The notes beneath the pieces were generated by a model, which made no database searches, was not told the DNA's origin, and worked only from the letters and a program-made list of their open reading frames with translations. Both the position numbers and the translations under genes were made by a program. 64,000 bases of DNA from the NCBI GenBank assembly GCA_002390425.1, contig DGPL01000033.1, positions 13,985-77,984 on the forward strand, in the 5' to 3' direction. The DNA is from Kordiimonadaceae bacterium UBA4441. GTDB lineage: Bacteria > Pseudomonadota > Alphaproteobacteria > Sphingomonadales > Emcibacteraceae. Numbering within the stretch: the first letter of the stretch is position 1; every line of letters begins with the position of its first letter. Positions 1 through 8,554 of the stretch are shown piece after piece.

Positions 1-168
1 CTATTCATTGTTCTCGCTGGAGTTTTAATTTGTGCAGCTATTTTTGCCCTAGTTTGTGCACTTGCATTACTTAAAGGTGCAATTGAGATTAATGACAAAG
101 ATATTACTACTGATAACAAAATTTTCATGTTCTTCTCCCTAAGAAATTACCTTATTTTCCCCATATAA
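1..168 (+). CDS. C-terminal end of an unidentified membrane protein (partial)
   Basis: The frame is open from the first base of the window to a TAA at 166-168, giving the last 55 residues of a protein whose start lies outside. The visible part begins with a strongly hydrophobic stretch of about 25 residues rich in Leu, Ala, Val and Cys, consistent with a membrane helix. A short polar segment follows and then a second hydrophobic C-terminal tail. I do not recognise the family. About 90 bases of AT-rich spacer separate it from the next gene. Confidence 0.5.
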   Translation, partial: LFIVLAGVLICAAIFALVCALALLKGAIEINDKDITTDNKIFMFFSLRNYLIFPI

Positions 169-259
169 TTTATAATATACCATAGTTTTACATTTTTTGC
201 TTATTGGAATTTCTTTATTGCTGTAGAGTGGTGATCACACAATCTTTGAAAGGTACACT

Positions 260-631
260 ATGAATTTAAAATCAATTATTTTTTCTACATTAATCGCTGC
301 AGGACTAAGTGCATGTGGTGATAGTTCTTCTGACAATAACGCTGCAGCAAATGATGCAGCATCGGATATGGCCGAACAATCTTCATCTGCAATGGATTCT
401 GCATCAGAAACTGCTGGTGAAATGGCTGATCAAGCTGAAGAAATGGCCGGGGAAGCCATGGATCAAGCTGAAGAGATGGCCGACGATGCTATGGATAAAG
501 CTGGTGAAATGGCAGACGATGCCATGGATAAAGCTGAAGAAGTCATGGAAGACGCGAAAGAAGAAGGTTCAAATATGATGGATGCAGCAGAAGACAAAGC
601 ATCTGAAATGAACGTAACTCCTCCTATGTAA
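260..631 (+). CDS. Small acidic lipoprotein with 11-residue helical repeats
   Basis: This 123-residue protein starts with a lipoprotein signal peptide; the lipobox is Leu-Ser-Ala-Cys with Cys19 as the predicted lipidated residue. After a Ser/Asn/Ala linker, residues 40-115 are almost all Ala, Met, Glu, Asp, Lys and Gln, with a period of 11 residues built on the pattern Ala-Met-Asp-Lys/Gln-Ala. Such a composition predicts a long amphipathic helix, as in LEA-like or apolipoprotein-like proteins. An AAAGG ribosome site lies upstream of the ATG. It is probably anchored in the outer or inner membrane facing the periplasm. The function is unknown, and no named family is claimed. Confidence 0.75.
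   Translation: MNLKSIIFSTLIAAGLSACGDSSSDNNAAANDAASDMAEQSSSAMDSASETAGEMADQAEEMAGEAMDQAEEMADDAMDKAGEMADDAMDKAEEVMEDAKEEGSNMMDAAEDKASEMNVTPPM
458..556 (+). repeat. Three in-frame tandem 33-bp repeats
   Basis: Three consecutive 33-base units start at 458, 491 and 524, each opening with ATGGAT(C/A)AAGCTG. They encode the 11-residue repeat of the lipoprotein. The repeats keep the reading frame, so copy number could vary without breaking the gene. Confidence 0.7.
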
Positions 632-642
632 TTAGAAAGTAA

Positions 643-1440
643 TTATTTCTCCCATACGACGGGAAATAATTCGCAATCCAATTTTTCCCCGGGCGCAAGT
701 CCGGGGTCAAATGGAATATCCGCCGTTGCGATACGCGGGTCCCACACCACATCATCACCCGTCCATCGCGTTGCATATCCACGACGCCTTACTTTTGCCG
801 CGCTGTTACCTTTAGCACCATGAATGATATTTGCATGATGGATCAAGCAATCACCCGGTTTTAAATCATAACAAACAATATCCGTTTCTGAATATGTTTC
901 TTCAATATCTGGCATAAACGGTAAATCGGTTTGATTATAATGATCATGGCCGTCACCACTAAAACTCTCTGGTCGATAAGATTGTCTAAGATGCGATCCT
1001 TTAATATACCTTACGCCGCCTGTCTCTTCTGAAACATGATCCATTGCAAACCAAATTGAACAAATTTGCTCACCTTTAATTTTCCAATATGGTCCATCCT
1101 GATGCCATGGGGTTGGCTCAATTGATCCCGGCTCTTTAACAAGCAAATGATCAAAGAACATGTTAATTTTAGTTGAACCCATTAAGTCGGCGGCTATTTT
1201 CGCCGCTTCACTTTCAAAAACAAATTTTTTAAAATCATCGTTTCGGGTCCAAATATATTGGTCACCAAAAAATCGTGTCGATTTTTCCTCGTCGGCATAC
1301 TCTTCTGCAAGCTCACCAGGGTTATTCATATTTTCTTCGGTAGCGTTTCTAAGAAATTCAATCCATTTGGGATCAAATGCGTTCGTTAATTTAATCACCC
1401 CTTCTTTGGCATATTTGTCGCGTAAATCTTGATTAATCAT
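643..1440 (-). CDS. Phytanoyl-CoA dioxygenase (PhyH) family protein
   Basis: This is an Fe(II)/2-oxoglutarate-dependent oxygenase of the PhyH family, which hydroxylates diverse small molecules. The iron facial triad is visible: an HQD motif (His-x-Asp) in the context TPWHQDGPYW, and a distal His in the segment IIHGAKGN. A downstream Arg-rich segment (VRRRGYATRW) fits the 2-oxoglutarate carboxylate anchor. I chose the ATG at 1440, which has AGAGG about 8 bases before it, rather than an earlier codon at 1461. The gene overlaps the end of the permease by 8 bases, so the two are probably co-translated. The substrate is unknown; the pairing suggests it acts on something the permease imports. Confidence 0.82.
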   Translation of the reverse strand: MINQDLRDKYAKEGVIKLTNAFDPKWIEFLRNATEENMNNPGELAEEYADEEKSTRFFGDQYIWTRNDDFKKFVFESEAAKIAADLMGSTKINMFFDHLLVKEPGSIEPTPWHQDGPYWKIKGEQICSIWFAMDHVSEETGGVRYIKGSHLRQSYRPESFSGDGHDHYNQTDLPFMPDIEETYSETDIVCYDLKPGDCLIHHANIIHGAKGNSAAKVRRRGYATRWTGDDVVWDPRIATADIPFDPGLAPGEKLDCELFPVVWEK

Positions 1441-2737
1441 TTTGCTGACCTCTCTTCGCAATCAAATATATCAAACTACCAATCGTAAAAACGCCCAAAA
1501 TTAACCCACCGATTATGGGATTGTTGAATATATGCATAATGATAAATGCCGCAGAAATTAGAAAGAGAAGTACCGAGACAATTTTAATAACAGGTTTTGG
1601 TAATTTAAATTCTGCACTGTCATATTCATCCTTCATGATCTTAGGAATGCGATATAAACTTACGGCAATGAATAATTGCTGTAATAATAATCCTATAACC
1701 GCTACCAGTGCATATTCCTCAACACCACTTCCCAACAGCACCACTAGAACACTTAATAAGGTATATGTAATAATCGCATTTGCCGGCGTGTTAAATCGTT
1801 TGGTTTTAGTTGATAAAAATGACGGGAAAATTCTTGCTTCTGCAATAACCAATATATCACGCGAATAACCTAATATTAATCCATTAACCGTCGTGGCTGC
1901 TGCCGCAATAATTGAAATCACCAATGATGTTATAACCCAATTTGGTAGAAAGCTTTCTGCAACCTCTAGGACAGGAGTTTGCATTTCTGCAAAAGGTATA
2001 TCGGTATTTATGCCACTTAAAATTAGTGAAACTCCACCATATGAACCAAGTACAAGCACAAAACTAATTGCCAAGCCTAGTGGTATATTTTTTGAAGGGT
2101 TTTTTATTTCGCCGCCAAATTCTAGTAAGCTTATAAAACCAGCAAATGAGAAATATCCTATACTAGCTGCCATAAAGACTGACACTATGCCATTTGGCAT
2201 AAAAGGAGTTAAGTTTTCAACTTCAAATCGCGGTAAACCTGAAATAATAAATATGCTTAGCATAATCAGGAAAAATATAACCATGGCGCCCTGCACTTTT
2301 ACCACAAGTGACGAGCCAACAATATTTATAAGTCCAAAAAGCAATATGATCGATGCGGCTGCAACGGTTTTATCAAGAGACGGTATAAAATAAACGATAT
2401 AATTTGCAAAACCATAGCCAATGAAAGAATTCACCAGCACCACAGACCATAATAAAATCCATACCGCCATAAACCCTAAAAACGGAGAGAGCAACCGAGT
2501 GATTGCAACAAATGTGCCGCCCTCTGCCGGCATTAACGTACCTATCTGAGCTGTGGCAAAGCAAGTAATAATCGCCATTCCACCCGCAATTGCATAGGCC
2601 AATAGTACTGATGGTCCAGACATTACAATAAGTTCGGCAGGTAAAATGAAAATTGAAACGCCAACCACGAACCCCGTAATTGTAAAGATTAACCCCCATA
2701 ACCCAATTGTCTTTAAATCGTTTTTATCATCAGACAT
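1433..2737 (-). CDS. APC-superfamily amino acid permease
   Basis: This 434-residue integral membrane protein has about 12 hydrophobic segments. The N-terminal helix contains GFVVGVSIFILPAEL, matching the glycine-rich substrate-binding first helix of the amino acid-polyamine-organocation superfamily. A second cue is the FSFAGFISLLEFGGE segment, typical of helix 6 in this group. It should import an amino acid or amine by cation symport. It is first in a two-gene unit with the PhyH dioxygenase. The specific substrate cannot be predicted. Confidence 0.82.
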   Translation of the reverse strand: MSDDKNDLKTIGLWGLIFTITGFVVGVSIFILPAELIVMSGPSVLLAYAIAGGMAIITCFATAQIGTLMPAEGGTFVAITRLLSPFLGFMAVWILLWSVVLVNSFIGYGFANYIVYFIPSLDKTVAAASIILLFGLINIVGSSLVVKVQGAMVIFFLIMLSIFIISGLPRFEVENLTPFMPNGIVSVFMAASIGYFSFAGFISLLEFGGEIKNPSKNIPLGLAISFVLVLGSYGGVSLILSGINTDIPFAEMQTPVLEVAESFLPNWVITSLVISIIAAAATTVNGLILGYSRDILVIAEARIFPSFLSTKTKRFNTPANAIITYTLLSVLVVLLGSGVEEYALVAVIGLLLQQLFIAVSLYRIPKIMKDEYDSAEFKLPKPVIKIVSVLLFLISAAFIIMHIFNNPIIGGLILGVFTIGSLIYLIAKRGQQND

Positions 2738-2820
2738 TTATTTTTCCCTTTTTAATAGCCTACTTATTAGTTTTGCAGCGATCAAGGTGAAAAGTTTTAT
2801 GAACAGAACTTAACATTAGT

Positions 2821-2837
2821 ATTCAGAAACCATTCAG
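2821..2837. promoter_or_regulatory. Direct repeat of ATTCAG at one helical turn
   Basis: ATTCAG occurs at 2821-2826 and again at 2832-2837, exactly 11 bases apart, in the spacer between the divergent permease and small secreted protein genes. Direct hexamers repeated per helical turn are the usual layout of OmpR/PhoB-type response-regulator sites. An AT-rich stretch at about 2840-2860 could hold a -10 element for the rightward gene. This is a pattern call only. Confidence 0.3.
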
Positions 2838-2906
2838 CTGTATTTTTATATATTGTAATCAGGAAAAGGGCTTCGTTTAAAGTTAGTTTTAAAAAGGAGA
2901 CCCATT

Positions 2907-3299
2907 ATGAAAACGACAACAAAATTAATCACAGTGATTACGACATTGGTAATCGGCCTTTCACTGTCAAACGGCGCAAACGCTCAAGATCGTTATAAGT
3001 ATCGAAACGCCCCTGTTGTTATCACCGATGTAGATTATGGATATAATGCCCCGCGGTTTAGGAATAACGGTGTTTATTCACACAATTATCGTGGCCGTTA
3101 TTACGTCAATAGCAGAACTCCAAAAATCGATAAAAAGATCAGGCGTTTAAAGCGAAAAAAGGCACAAAAATTACGTCGCATGCGCCGCGTTGCCGCTGGG
3201 AATTATTATGAACGTCCCGTTCAATATGCCCCAGTGGTATATAACAGACCCGTTTATGATCGCCCGGTTATCTTCATACCCGTCCCCTTCATGAGATAA
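2907..3299 (+). CDS. Small secreted Arg/Tyr-rich protein of unknown function
   Basis: This 130-residue protein has a clear Sec signal peptide that ends Gly-Ala-Asn-Ala-Gln near residue 27. The mature part is rich in Tyr, Asn and Arg; residues 70-95 form a very basic Lys/Arg cluster, followed by a Pro/Val/Tyr tail with repeated RPV motifs. A strong AAGGAG ribosome site sits just before the ATG, and a rho-independent terminator follows the stop, so it appears to be a single-gene transcript. I do not recognise the family. A periplasmic or envelope-associated role is likely. Confidence 0.72.
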   Translation: MKTTTKLITVITTLVIGLSLSNGANAQDRYKYRNAPVVITDVDYGYNAPRFRNNGVYSHNYRGRYYVNSRTPKIDKKIRRLKRKKAQKLRRMRRVAAGNYYERPVQYAPVVYNRPVYDRPVIFIPVPFMR

Positions 3300-3313
3300 T
3301 CGGCATCATTAAG

Positions 3314-3350
3314 ATACCGCATCCCTATTTTTGGGGGTGCGGTATTTTTT
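3314..3350 (+). terminator. Rho-independent terminator
   Basis: The arms ATACCGCATCCC (3314-3325) and GGGGGTGCGGTAT (3333-3345) pair with one G-T wobble around a short T-rich loop. A run of T residues follows on the plus strand. It ends the small secreted protein gene and lies at the convergent junction with the sulfatase, whose stop codon overlaps its tail. Confidence 0.85.
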
Positions 3351-5058
3351 ATGCTTCAATTGTCCACATTTTTTGATCCCCCGGAAAATGCGATCCGTTA
3401 TCTTCACCAACTTCTTTTTCAATAAGCTTATTAAGCCTATCATTTAGCATCATTATGTCTTGCTTGTGGGCTTCTGGATCTTGCGCCAAATTATTTAATT
3501 CAAGTGGATCTTTTTCAATATCGTAAAGCTCAATATCATTTCGGCCTAATAATTGTGTCCAACTTGAGGGGCTGTGATGATCGCCTGGCGTAAACCAGCG
3601 GGAATATTTATATTTTTTCGTAATAATACCGCGGCCTAAGGTCCTGGTATCAAATTGGATAAAATCATCCGGCCACGTAAATGTTACTTTTGGACCGCCA
3701 TTGGCTTCTGCCACTTTGGCTAACATTCTTTTCTTTTCTAAGCGCGGGTTTCCTTGAGTAGTATTGCTGAAATTTACCAATATTTCTTCACGTTCTTTAA
3801 CCCAATCACCAAAAACCATTTTCGAATAATCTATTCCCTTAAGTCTGTTATCAATTTCCTTAAAGTCACCACCAACTAAACCTATCAAAGTTGGTACAAG
3901 ATCAATCGCACTCATCAGTGCATTTGATTTAACTCCTTTAATGCCATCTGGATGACGGATTGCGAGCGGAACGTTCAAATTTTCTCTATACATAAAGGGC
4001 CCTTTATGGCGCAATCCATGCGCACCGCCCATTTCACCATGTTCAGAAGTTAATATCACAATCGTATCTTTTGCTAGATCGTAAAGATCAAGTGCATCAA
4101 GCATTCCACCAATAATCTGGTCGCTATCAATCAAACATGCAGCATAATAATTTAATACATTTTTACAGGCTTCTTCATCTTTTACGTCCTGAACACCATA
4201 AAAATACTGCCCCATTTCCACATATTCAGTTTGTGCTTCTGGTTTAGTTGATAAATCATCATCGAAATTTTCAGGAACATCAAAACCAAAATCATGATTA
4301 TAAGGATAATAATCTTGTGCCGGTCTCATTTGACTGACAAGACCAGGCCTAAGTCTGGTTTCAGCTTGCTTGCCATTGGCATCAAGCCACATAATATCGT
4401 GCGGATTAACAAAATTTACCGCGAGTAACCATGGCTCACTGCTACCTCTTTGACGTTTAAGATATTCTTTTGCATCGGCAAGGGTTTCTTTATCCTTTTC
4501 GGCGCCTTCATATACTAAACCACCAGTATCCCCTTTCCTATGCCATTCATCAAACCCAAACTCCTGAAGTGCTTTACGGTTATCATTATCATTAAAGCCT
4601 ACGGATAAATGCCATTTGCCTTTGTAGGCTGTTTTATAACCCATTTTTTTAAAAATTTGGCCAATGGTGGGCGTATTATCTGCATTGAATATCGGATCAC
4701 CTTCACCAAGTCCGGGGTTCGTGAATATGGTCGTTTCCTGAACATGACGGCCAGTGTAGATTACGGAACGTGACGGTGCGCAAGACAATGTACCAATATT
4801 ATACTCTTCAAATGATAAGGCCTCAGATGCAAATTTCTCTCTGATAGGAAGGCTCAACCCTTTTGGCATTGTTGCCCATGCCCGCTCCTGATCCATCATT
4901 ATAATCAAGACATTTTTCTTATTTGATGAATTTGCCATTTGCTGTGCTTGGGCCATATCGGTGGCCTTTGCAATCGTTATACCTGCTGCGGTCGCAGCAA
5001 CTCCTTTTGAAAATTCACGTCTTGTAATTTTATTACCTGAATTTTTATTCTCAGCCAT
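3349..5058 (-). CDS. Tat-exported sulfatase (type I, formylglycine)
   Basis: This 569-residue alkaline-phosphatase-superfamily sulfatase carries the signature Cys-Ala-Pro-Ser-Arg at residues 93-97, where Cys93 would be oxidised to formylglycine. An N-terminal twin-arginine signal (TRREFSKG, residues 12-19, then an Ala-rich helix) predicts export after cytoplasmic folding. The metal-binding Asp near residue 56 sits in MMDQERA and the family's later HDI and HG motifs are present. It hydrolyses a sulfate ester, but whether of an aryl, choline or sugar compound is not decided by sequence. It is the last gene of the leftward operon, 17 bases after the SDR, suggesting the pathway substrate may be sulfated. 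Confidence 0.88.
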   Translation of the reverse strand: MAENKNSGNKITRREFSKGVAATAAGITIAKATDMAQAQQMANSSNKKNVLIIMMDQERAWATMPKGLSLPIREKFASEALSFEEYNIGTLSCAPSRSVIYTGRHVQETTIFTNPGLGEGDPIFNADNTPTIGQIFKKMGYKTAYKGKWHLSVGFNDNDNRKALQEFGFDEWHRKGDTGGLVYEGAEKDKETLADAKEYLKRQRGSSEPWLLAVNFVNPHDIMWLDANGKQAETRLRPGLVSQMRPAQDYYPYNHDFGFDVPENFDDDLSTKPEAQTEYVEMGQYFYGVQDVKDEEACKNVLNYYAACLIDSDQIIGGMLDALDLYDLAKDTIVILTSEHGEMGGAHGLRHKGPFMYRENLNVPLAIRHPDGIKGVKSNALMSAIDLVPTLIGLVGGDFKEIDNRLKGIDYSKMVFGDWVKEREEILVNFSNTTQGNPRLEKKRMLAKVAEANGGPKVTFTWPDDFIQFDTRTLGRGIITKKYKYSRWFTPGDHHSPSSWTQLLGRNDIELYDIEKDPLELNNLAQDPEAHKQDIMMLNDRLNKLIEKEVGEDNGSHFPGDQKMWTIEA

Positions 5059-5075
5059 TTGATATATCCCTATTT

Positions 5076-5843
5076 TTAAAACCTACCACAACATACTTTC
5101 ATTTTATCACCTGTTATCGCGCTCGAGGCATCGGAAGCATAGAATAATGCTGCTTTTGCAACCTCTTCTGGTGATACCCATCTTTTTAAGGCAGCTGGAT
5201 CAGTATAGTTTTCTTTTGTTATTTCTTCAATACTGCGCCCTTCAGCACTCGCGCGACGCTCGAGTATTCTATCCATATTTTCGCCCGATACGGCGCCCGG
5301 CATCAACGCATTTACACGTACATTATCAGGCCCTACTTCACGTGCAACTGCTTCCGTCATACCAATCAGGGCAAACTTAGTTGCAGAATAGGCTGAGCGC
5401 ATCGGATATCCTTGAATACCCATTAAAGATGACATATTTACGATAGATCCTGATTTTTGCTCACACATTATTTTTGCCGCTTCTTTCATGGCATACATGG
5501 CACCAAACAAGTTAATTTCGGCACATATTCGCCAAGCATCAACATCAACATCTGCAATGGGGGCTACTGGGCCAGGCCCACCCGCATTATTTACAAGAAT
5601 ATCTATCGTCCCTTTAATCTCTTTTGCTTTTGCGAATAATGCCACGACTTCTTCATATTTTGACACATCGCATTGAATAGCTGTTCCGCCAATACGTTCA
5701 GCGACTTTTTGTATGGTATCAAGCGTTCTTCCGCTCACCACCACATGTGCTCCTTCAGCGGCAAACATATCAGCACAAGCCTCGCCAATTCCGGTTCCAC
5801 CGCCTGTTATAATAGCCACTTTTCCTTCTAATGCTTTGGTCAT
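5076..5843 (-). CDS. Short-chain dehydrogenase/reductase
   Basis: A classical SDR of 255 residues. The NAD(P)-binding motif TGGGTGIG is near residues 14-21, NNAGG follows near residue 87, and the catalytic Ser-Tyr-Lys set is visible (NMSS, then YSATK). It should oxidise or reduce a hydroxyl/keto group. It overlaps the flavoprotein gene upstream by 4 bases (ATGA-type coupling), so it belongs to the same catabolic operon. The C-terminus has an unusual CCGRF ending. Confidence 0.88.
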   Translation of the reverse strand: MTKALEGKVAIITGGGTGIGEACADMFAAEGAHVVVSGRTLDTIQKVAERIGGTAIQCDVSKYEEVVALFAKAKEIKGTIDILVNNAGGPGPVAPIADVDVDAWRICAEINLFGAMYAMKEAAKIMCEQKSGSIVNMSSLMGIQGYPMRSAYSATKFALIGMTEAVAREVGPDNVRVNALMPGAVSGENMDRILERRASAEGRSIEEITKENYTDPAALKRWVSPEEVAKAALFYASDASSAITGDKMKVCCGRF

Positions 5844-6943
5844 ATTAATTTATCCTCATTAAATACTCTGTTTGGGTCAAACAATGGCATTTCAGGCTCA
5901 CGTCCCAAAATAAGATCACCCATTAATTTTGAAATATAGGGGCCAATGGTATATCCACCACGCACACACCCTAATATATATGCATTATCTTTTTCACCTA
6001 ATCGTCCAGCTAATGGATAGAAATCTGGTACATTTGCCTCAAACCCAGTCCAAGACCTTACCACCCGAACTTTAGATAGTGTCGGCACTGCAAATTGTGC
6101 CAATTGCAAGTTAGGTAAGAGCGTTTCCGGATTGATAGCGCCGCGCCCTTCTTCTGGTGTTCCTTTTCCTTGCCATCCGCCGCCAATCAACACTGTACCG
6201 TTATCTTTTTGCTTCATTGTTAGCAGTCCTGTAGCATGACCAATAACACCATTCATTATTCTTGGCGCGCGTTCAGTGACACTAACTGTATTGATCCGCG
6301 CACGAATTGGTAAATCTTCGCCAAGCATGGCAGCTACATGTTTTGTCAAACCACCACAAGCAATCAAAATACGGGTTGCTTTTATAACTTGATCTCCGGA
6401 TGAAATTTCATAACCATTTGAATTAATATTAATTTCTGAAACTTGAAACCGCTCAATGGTATCAATGTTTTCATCGGTCAATCTGCCGCGATAATATTGA
6501 CCACTTAATGATGAATTAGCGTATCCATCATCTGGGCAAAAACTTGCCGCAACAATTTTCTTTGCAAGATGCGGTTCTATTTCTTCAACTTTTTTTGGAT
6601 TAACAAATGTGATATCCGCCCCTGCATCACGTTTCATTGTCATGCGTTCCTGTAAAAGTTCCGCTTCACGGTCATTAAACGCAAGCGTTAGTCCACCAGT
6701 TTTCTTAAACCCGACCTTTTCCCCCATCAATTGCCATTCATGATGACCTTTAATGGCATATGGCATTAATTTAACGCGCTTAATCTGCATCGAAAGGGTT
6801 CCGGCATTAACGCCTGATGCCCCTTGCCCAATGTCACCTTGATCAATGACTACCGGATCCATCCCGCCTTCTTTTATCCTAAGTGCAGCACCACACCCCA
6901 TAATGCCACCACCGATGATTGCTATATCATATGTATTTGTCAT
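5840..6943 (-). CDS. FAD-dependent DAO-family oxidoreductase, catalytic subunit of a heterotrimeric amine dehydrogenase
   Basis: A 367-residue DAO-family flavoprotein. It opens with a Rossmann GGGIMGCG motif and has the GASGVNAGTL segment seen in the opine oxidase B, HcnC and D-hydroxyproline dehydrogenase type of subunits. The C-terminal GGYTIGPYISKL segment also binds FAD. The family oxidises secondary amines, D-amino acids or N-substituted amino acids. The next two genes upstream encode the matching A-type flavoprotein and small ferredoxin subunit, so this is probably the beta (catalytic) subunit of that complex. It overlaps both neighbours by 4 bases. Confidence 0.85.
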   Translation of the reverse strand: MTNTYDIAIIGGGIMGCGAALRIKEGGMDPVVIDQGDIGQGASGVNAGTLSMQIKRVKLMPYAIKGHHEWQLMGEKVGFKKTGGLTLAFNDREAELLQERMTMKRDAGADITFVNPKKVEEIEPHLAKKIVAASFCPDDGYANSSLSGQYYRGRLTDENIDTIERFQVSEININSNGYEISSGDQVIKATRILIACGGLTKHVAAMLGEDLPIRARINTVSVTERAPRIMNGVIGHATGLLTMKQKDNGTVLIGGGWQGKGTPEEGRGAINPETLLPNLQLAQFAVPTLSKVRVVRSWTGFEANVPDFYPLAGRLGEKDNAYILGCVRGGYTIGPYISKLMGDLILGREPEMPLFDPNRVFNEDKLI

Positions 6944-8301
6944 AATGGTGAAACCCCCGGGATAGGAAGATCATCATAATTTAACTCTTCTGTGATTTGA
7001 TCCATTGGCATTGGCCTTAGTGGAGGCCTTGCCGTTGGAAGCCCGATATCTTCGCGGGTCTTTCCTGTAACATGTTCATTAATCATTGCCTGTGCGTCTG
7101 CACAAAATCTTCCACCGCACGGGCCCATACCACAGCGAGTGCCAGATTTAATGGCATTAGGTGACTGCGCACCTGTAATTATTTCATGTTCTATTTCCTT
7201 GCGCGTCACGCCTTCGCAGCGACAAACATCTGTATCTGTATCGATTAAATTTAACAGTCCTGCACGAGGAATGCTAAGAGCCGTCATTGCCTTACCGAAA
7301 CGTTCAAATTTACCAATATCATAAACCACGCCATTCTTATTTATGGCTTGCGCTGCATTCTTTCCTCTTATTGGTGCTGCAAGTGCGCCAAGGATACCGG
7401 CATTATCACCACAAACAAATAACCCCTCAATTGATGTGCGGCCCATATCATCAATCGTTGGCACCCAGCCACCTAATGTTTCATCGTAATGATGTTCTGC
7501 GCCTGCAAGACGGGATGCTTCAATTGCCGGAATTAACCCTTGCCCATAACATACGCTATCTGCTTCTAATATTTGTTCTTTTCCTATAGGCTTCCAATCA
7601 TCATCAACTTTTTTGATTTTTACGAGCTCGATATGATCCGCACCTTCAAACTTAATAGGAGCAGATTGCCAGATTGTTTTTTTATAAAAAGCAGTTACCC
7701 ACTTAAAACCTTGCCAAAGCAATATTGGTTGAGTGATCATTATAAGTAATGACTTTAACCAATCAAATCGACTGTTAAGCGACACAATTGCCTCAACGGT
7801 TCCACCTAATCTTTCAATTTCATTGGCTACATAAAAAAGAAGCGGTCCACTTCCAGCTACAACCGTTTTATGACCGGGCACCATCATATGTTCTTTAAAT
7901 AATGCTGTTGCACCCGCAAGTCCTATAACACCCGGTAATGTCCAACCCGGTATTGGAATAATGCGCTCATATGCTCCAGTAGCGATGATCAAATTTTTTG
8001 ACGTCAAGACGTCATTTTCTATATGAATATTCCAAATTGTGTCGCACTTTTCTATATGCCAAACACGTGCTTCATATTTCACGGATACATTTGACGACAT
8101 TAACGCATCTCGAAGCGCGTTCCCTTTAATACTTGTCTCTGTTTTGGGTGCATCGATAATTGAGGAAGACTTGTTTCGCCATACTTGGCCGCCCGCGCTA
8201 CCTTGTTCATCAATTATGAGTACTGAATACCCAAGATTATCTGCTTCGATAGCTGCATTAACCCCTGCCGGACCTGCTCCTATGACGATAACATCATACA
8301 T
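6940..8301 (-). CDS. FAD/NAD-type oxidoreductase with BFD-like [2Fe-2S] domain (OoxA/HcnB-like subunit)
   Basis: This 453-residue pyridine-nucleotide-disulfide-type flavoprotein begins with the dinucleotide motif GAGPAGVNAA and has a second FAD motif late in the protein (GLFVCGDNAG). A bacterioferredoxin-like [2Fe-2S] domain follows, with cysteines at about 360, 362, 390 and 395 (CRC ... CGMGPC). This layout matches the electron-transfer alpha subunit of opine oxidase, hydrogen cyanide synthase and D-hydroxyproline dehydrogenase. It overlaps the small ferredoxin subunit by 8 bases and the catalytic subunit by 4, supporting a 1:1:1 complex at the inner membrane. Confidence 0.87.
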   Translation of the reverse strand: MYDVIVIGAGPAGVNAAIEADNLGYSVLIIDEQGSAGGQVWRNKSSSIIDAPKTETSIKGNALRDALMSSNVSVKYEARVWHIEKCDTIWNIHIENDVLTSKNLIIATGAYERIIPIPGWTLPGVIGLAGATALFKEHMMVPGHKTVVAGSGPLLFYVANEIERLGGTVEAIVSLNSRFDWLKSLLIMITQPILLWQGFKWVTAFYKKTIWQSAPIKFEGADHIELVKIKKVDDDWKPIGKEQILEADSVCYGQGLIPAIEASRLAGAEHHYDETLGGWVPTIDDMGRTSIEGLFVCGDNAGILGALAAPIRGKNAAQAINKNGVVYDIGKFERFGKAMTALSIPRAGLLNLIDTDTDVCRCEGVTRKEIEHEIITGAQSPNAIKSGTRCGMGPCGGRFCADAQAMINEHVTGKTREDIGLPTARPPLRPMPMDQITEELNYDDLPIPGVSPL

Positions 8302-8554
8302 AGGTTGCCTTTCTAACGATCAGACCAGCCTTTACTTTTTTACGGCAAGCTTCGGTTTTTTTACCATCAACTTCAACCACACACTCCTGACAAACACCCA
8401 TACCGCAAAACATTCCGCGTGGTGCACCTGTCGGTGCGCTTCTGATATTTTTTTGCCCAGAGCGTAACAAAGCCGCAGAAATCGTTTCACCGTCAAATGC
8501 GGTAAATTCATCACCATCAAATTGAAAGGTTATTTCAGCGGCGCGCCTAATCAT
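8294..8554 (-). CDS. Small [2Fe-2S] ferredoxin-like subunit (HcnA-like)
   Basis: An 86-residue protein with a plant-type ferredoxin fold signature. Cysteines at 50, 55, 58 and 70 are arranged as C-x4-C-x2-C-x11-C in the context GMFCGMGVCQEC. It matches the small gamma subunit that partners the A- and B-type flavoproteins in HcnABC-like and hydroxyproline dehydrogenase complexes. It lacks any export signal. The start overlaps the end of the DapA-like gene by 4 bases. Confidence 0.87.
   Translation of the reverse strand: MIRRAAEITFQFDGDEFTAFDGETISAALLRSGQKNIRSAPTGAPRGMFCGMGVCQECVVEVDGKKTEACRKKVKAGLIVRKATYV

Noticed and set aside
419..560. Possible CRISPR or intergenic repeat array
   Set aside because: The units are adjacent without spacers, keep the reading frame and encode a regular peptide, so this is a coding tandem repeat.
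5840..8554. Hydrogen cyanide synthase hcnABC
   Set aside because: The subunit layout is shared with opine oxidases and D-hydroxyproline dehydrogenases, and the DapA-like, SDR and CoA-transferase neighbours indicate catabolism rather than cyanide production.
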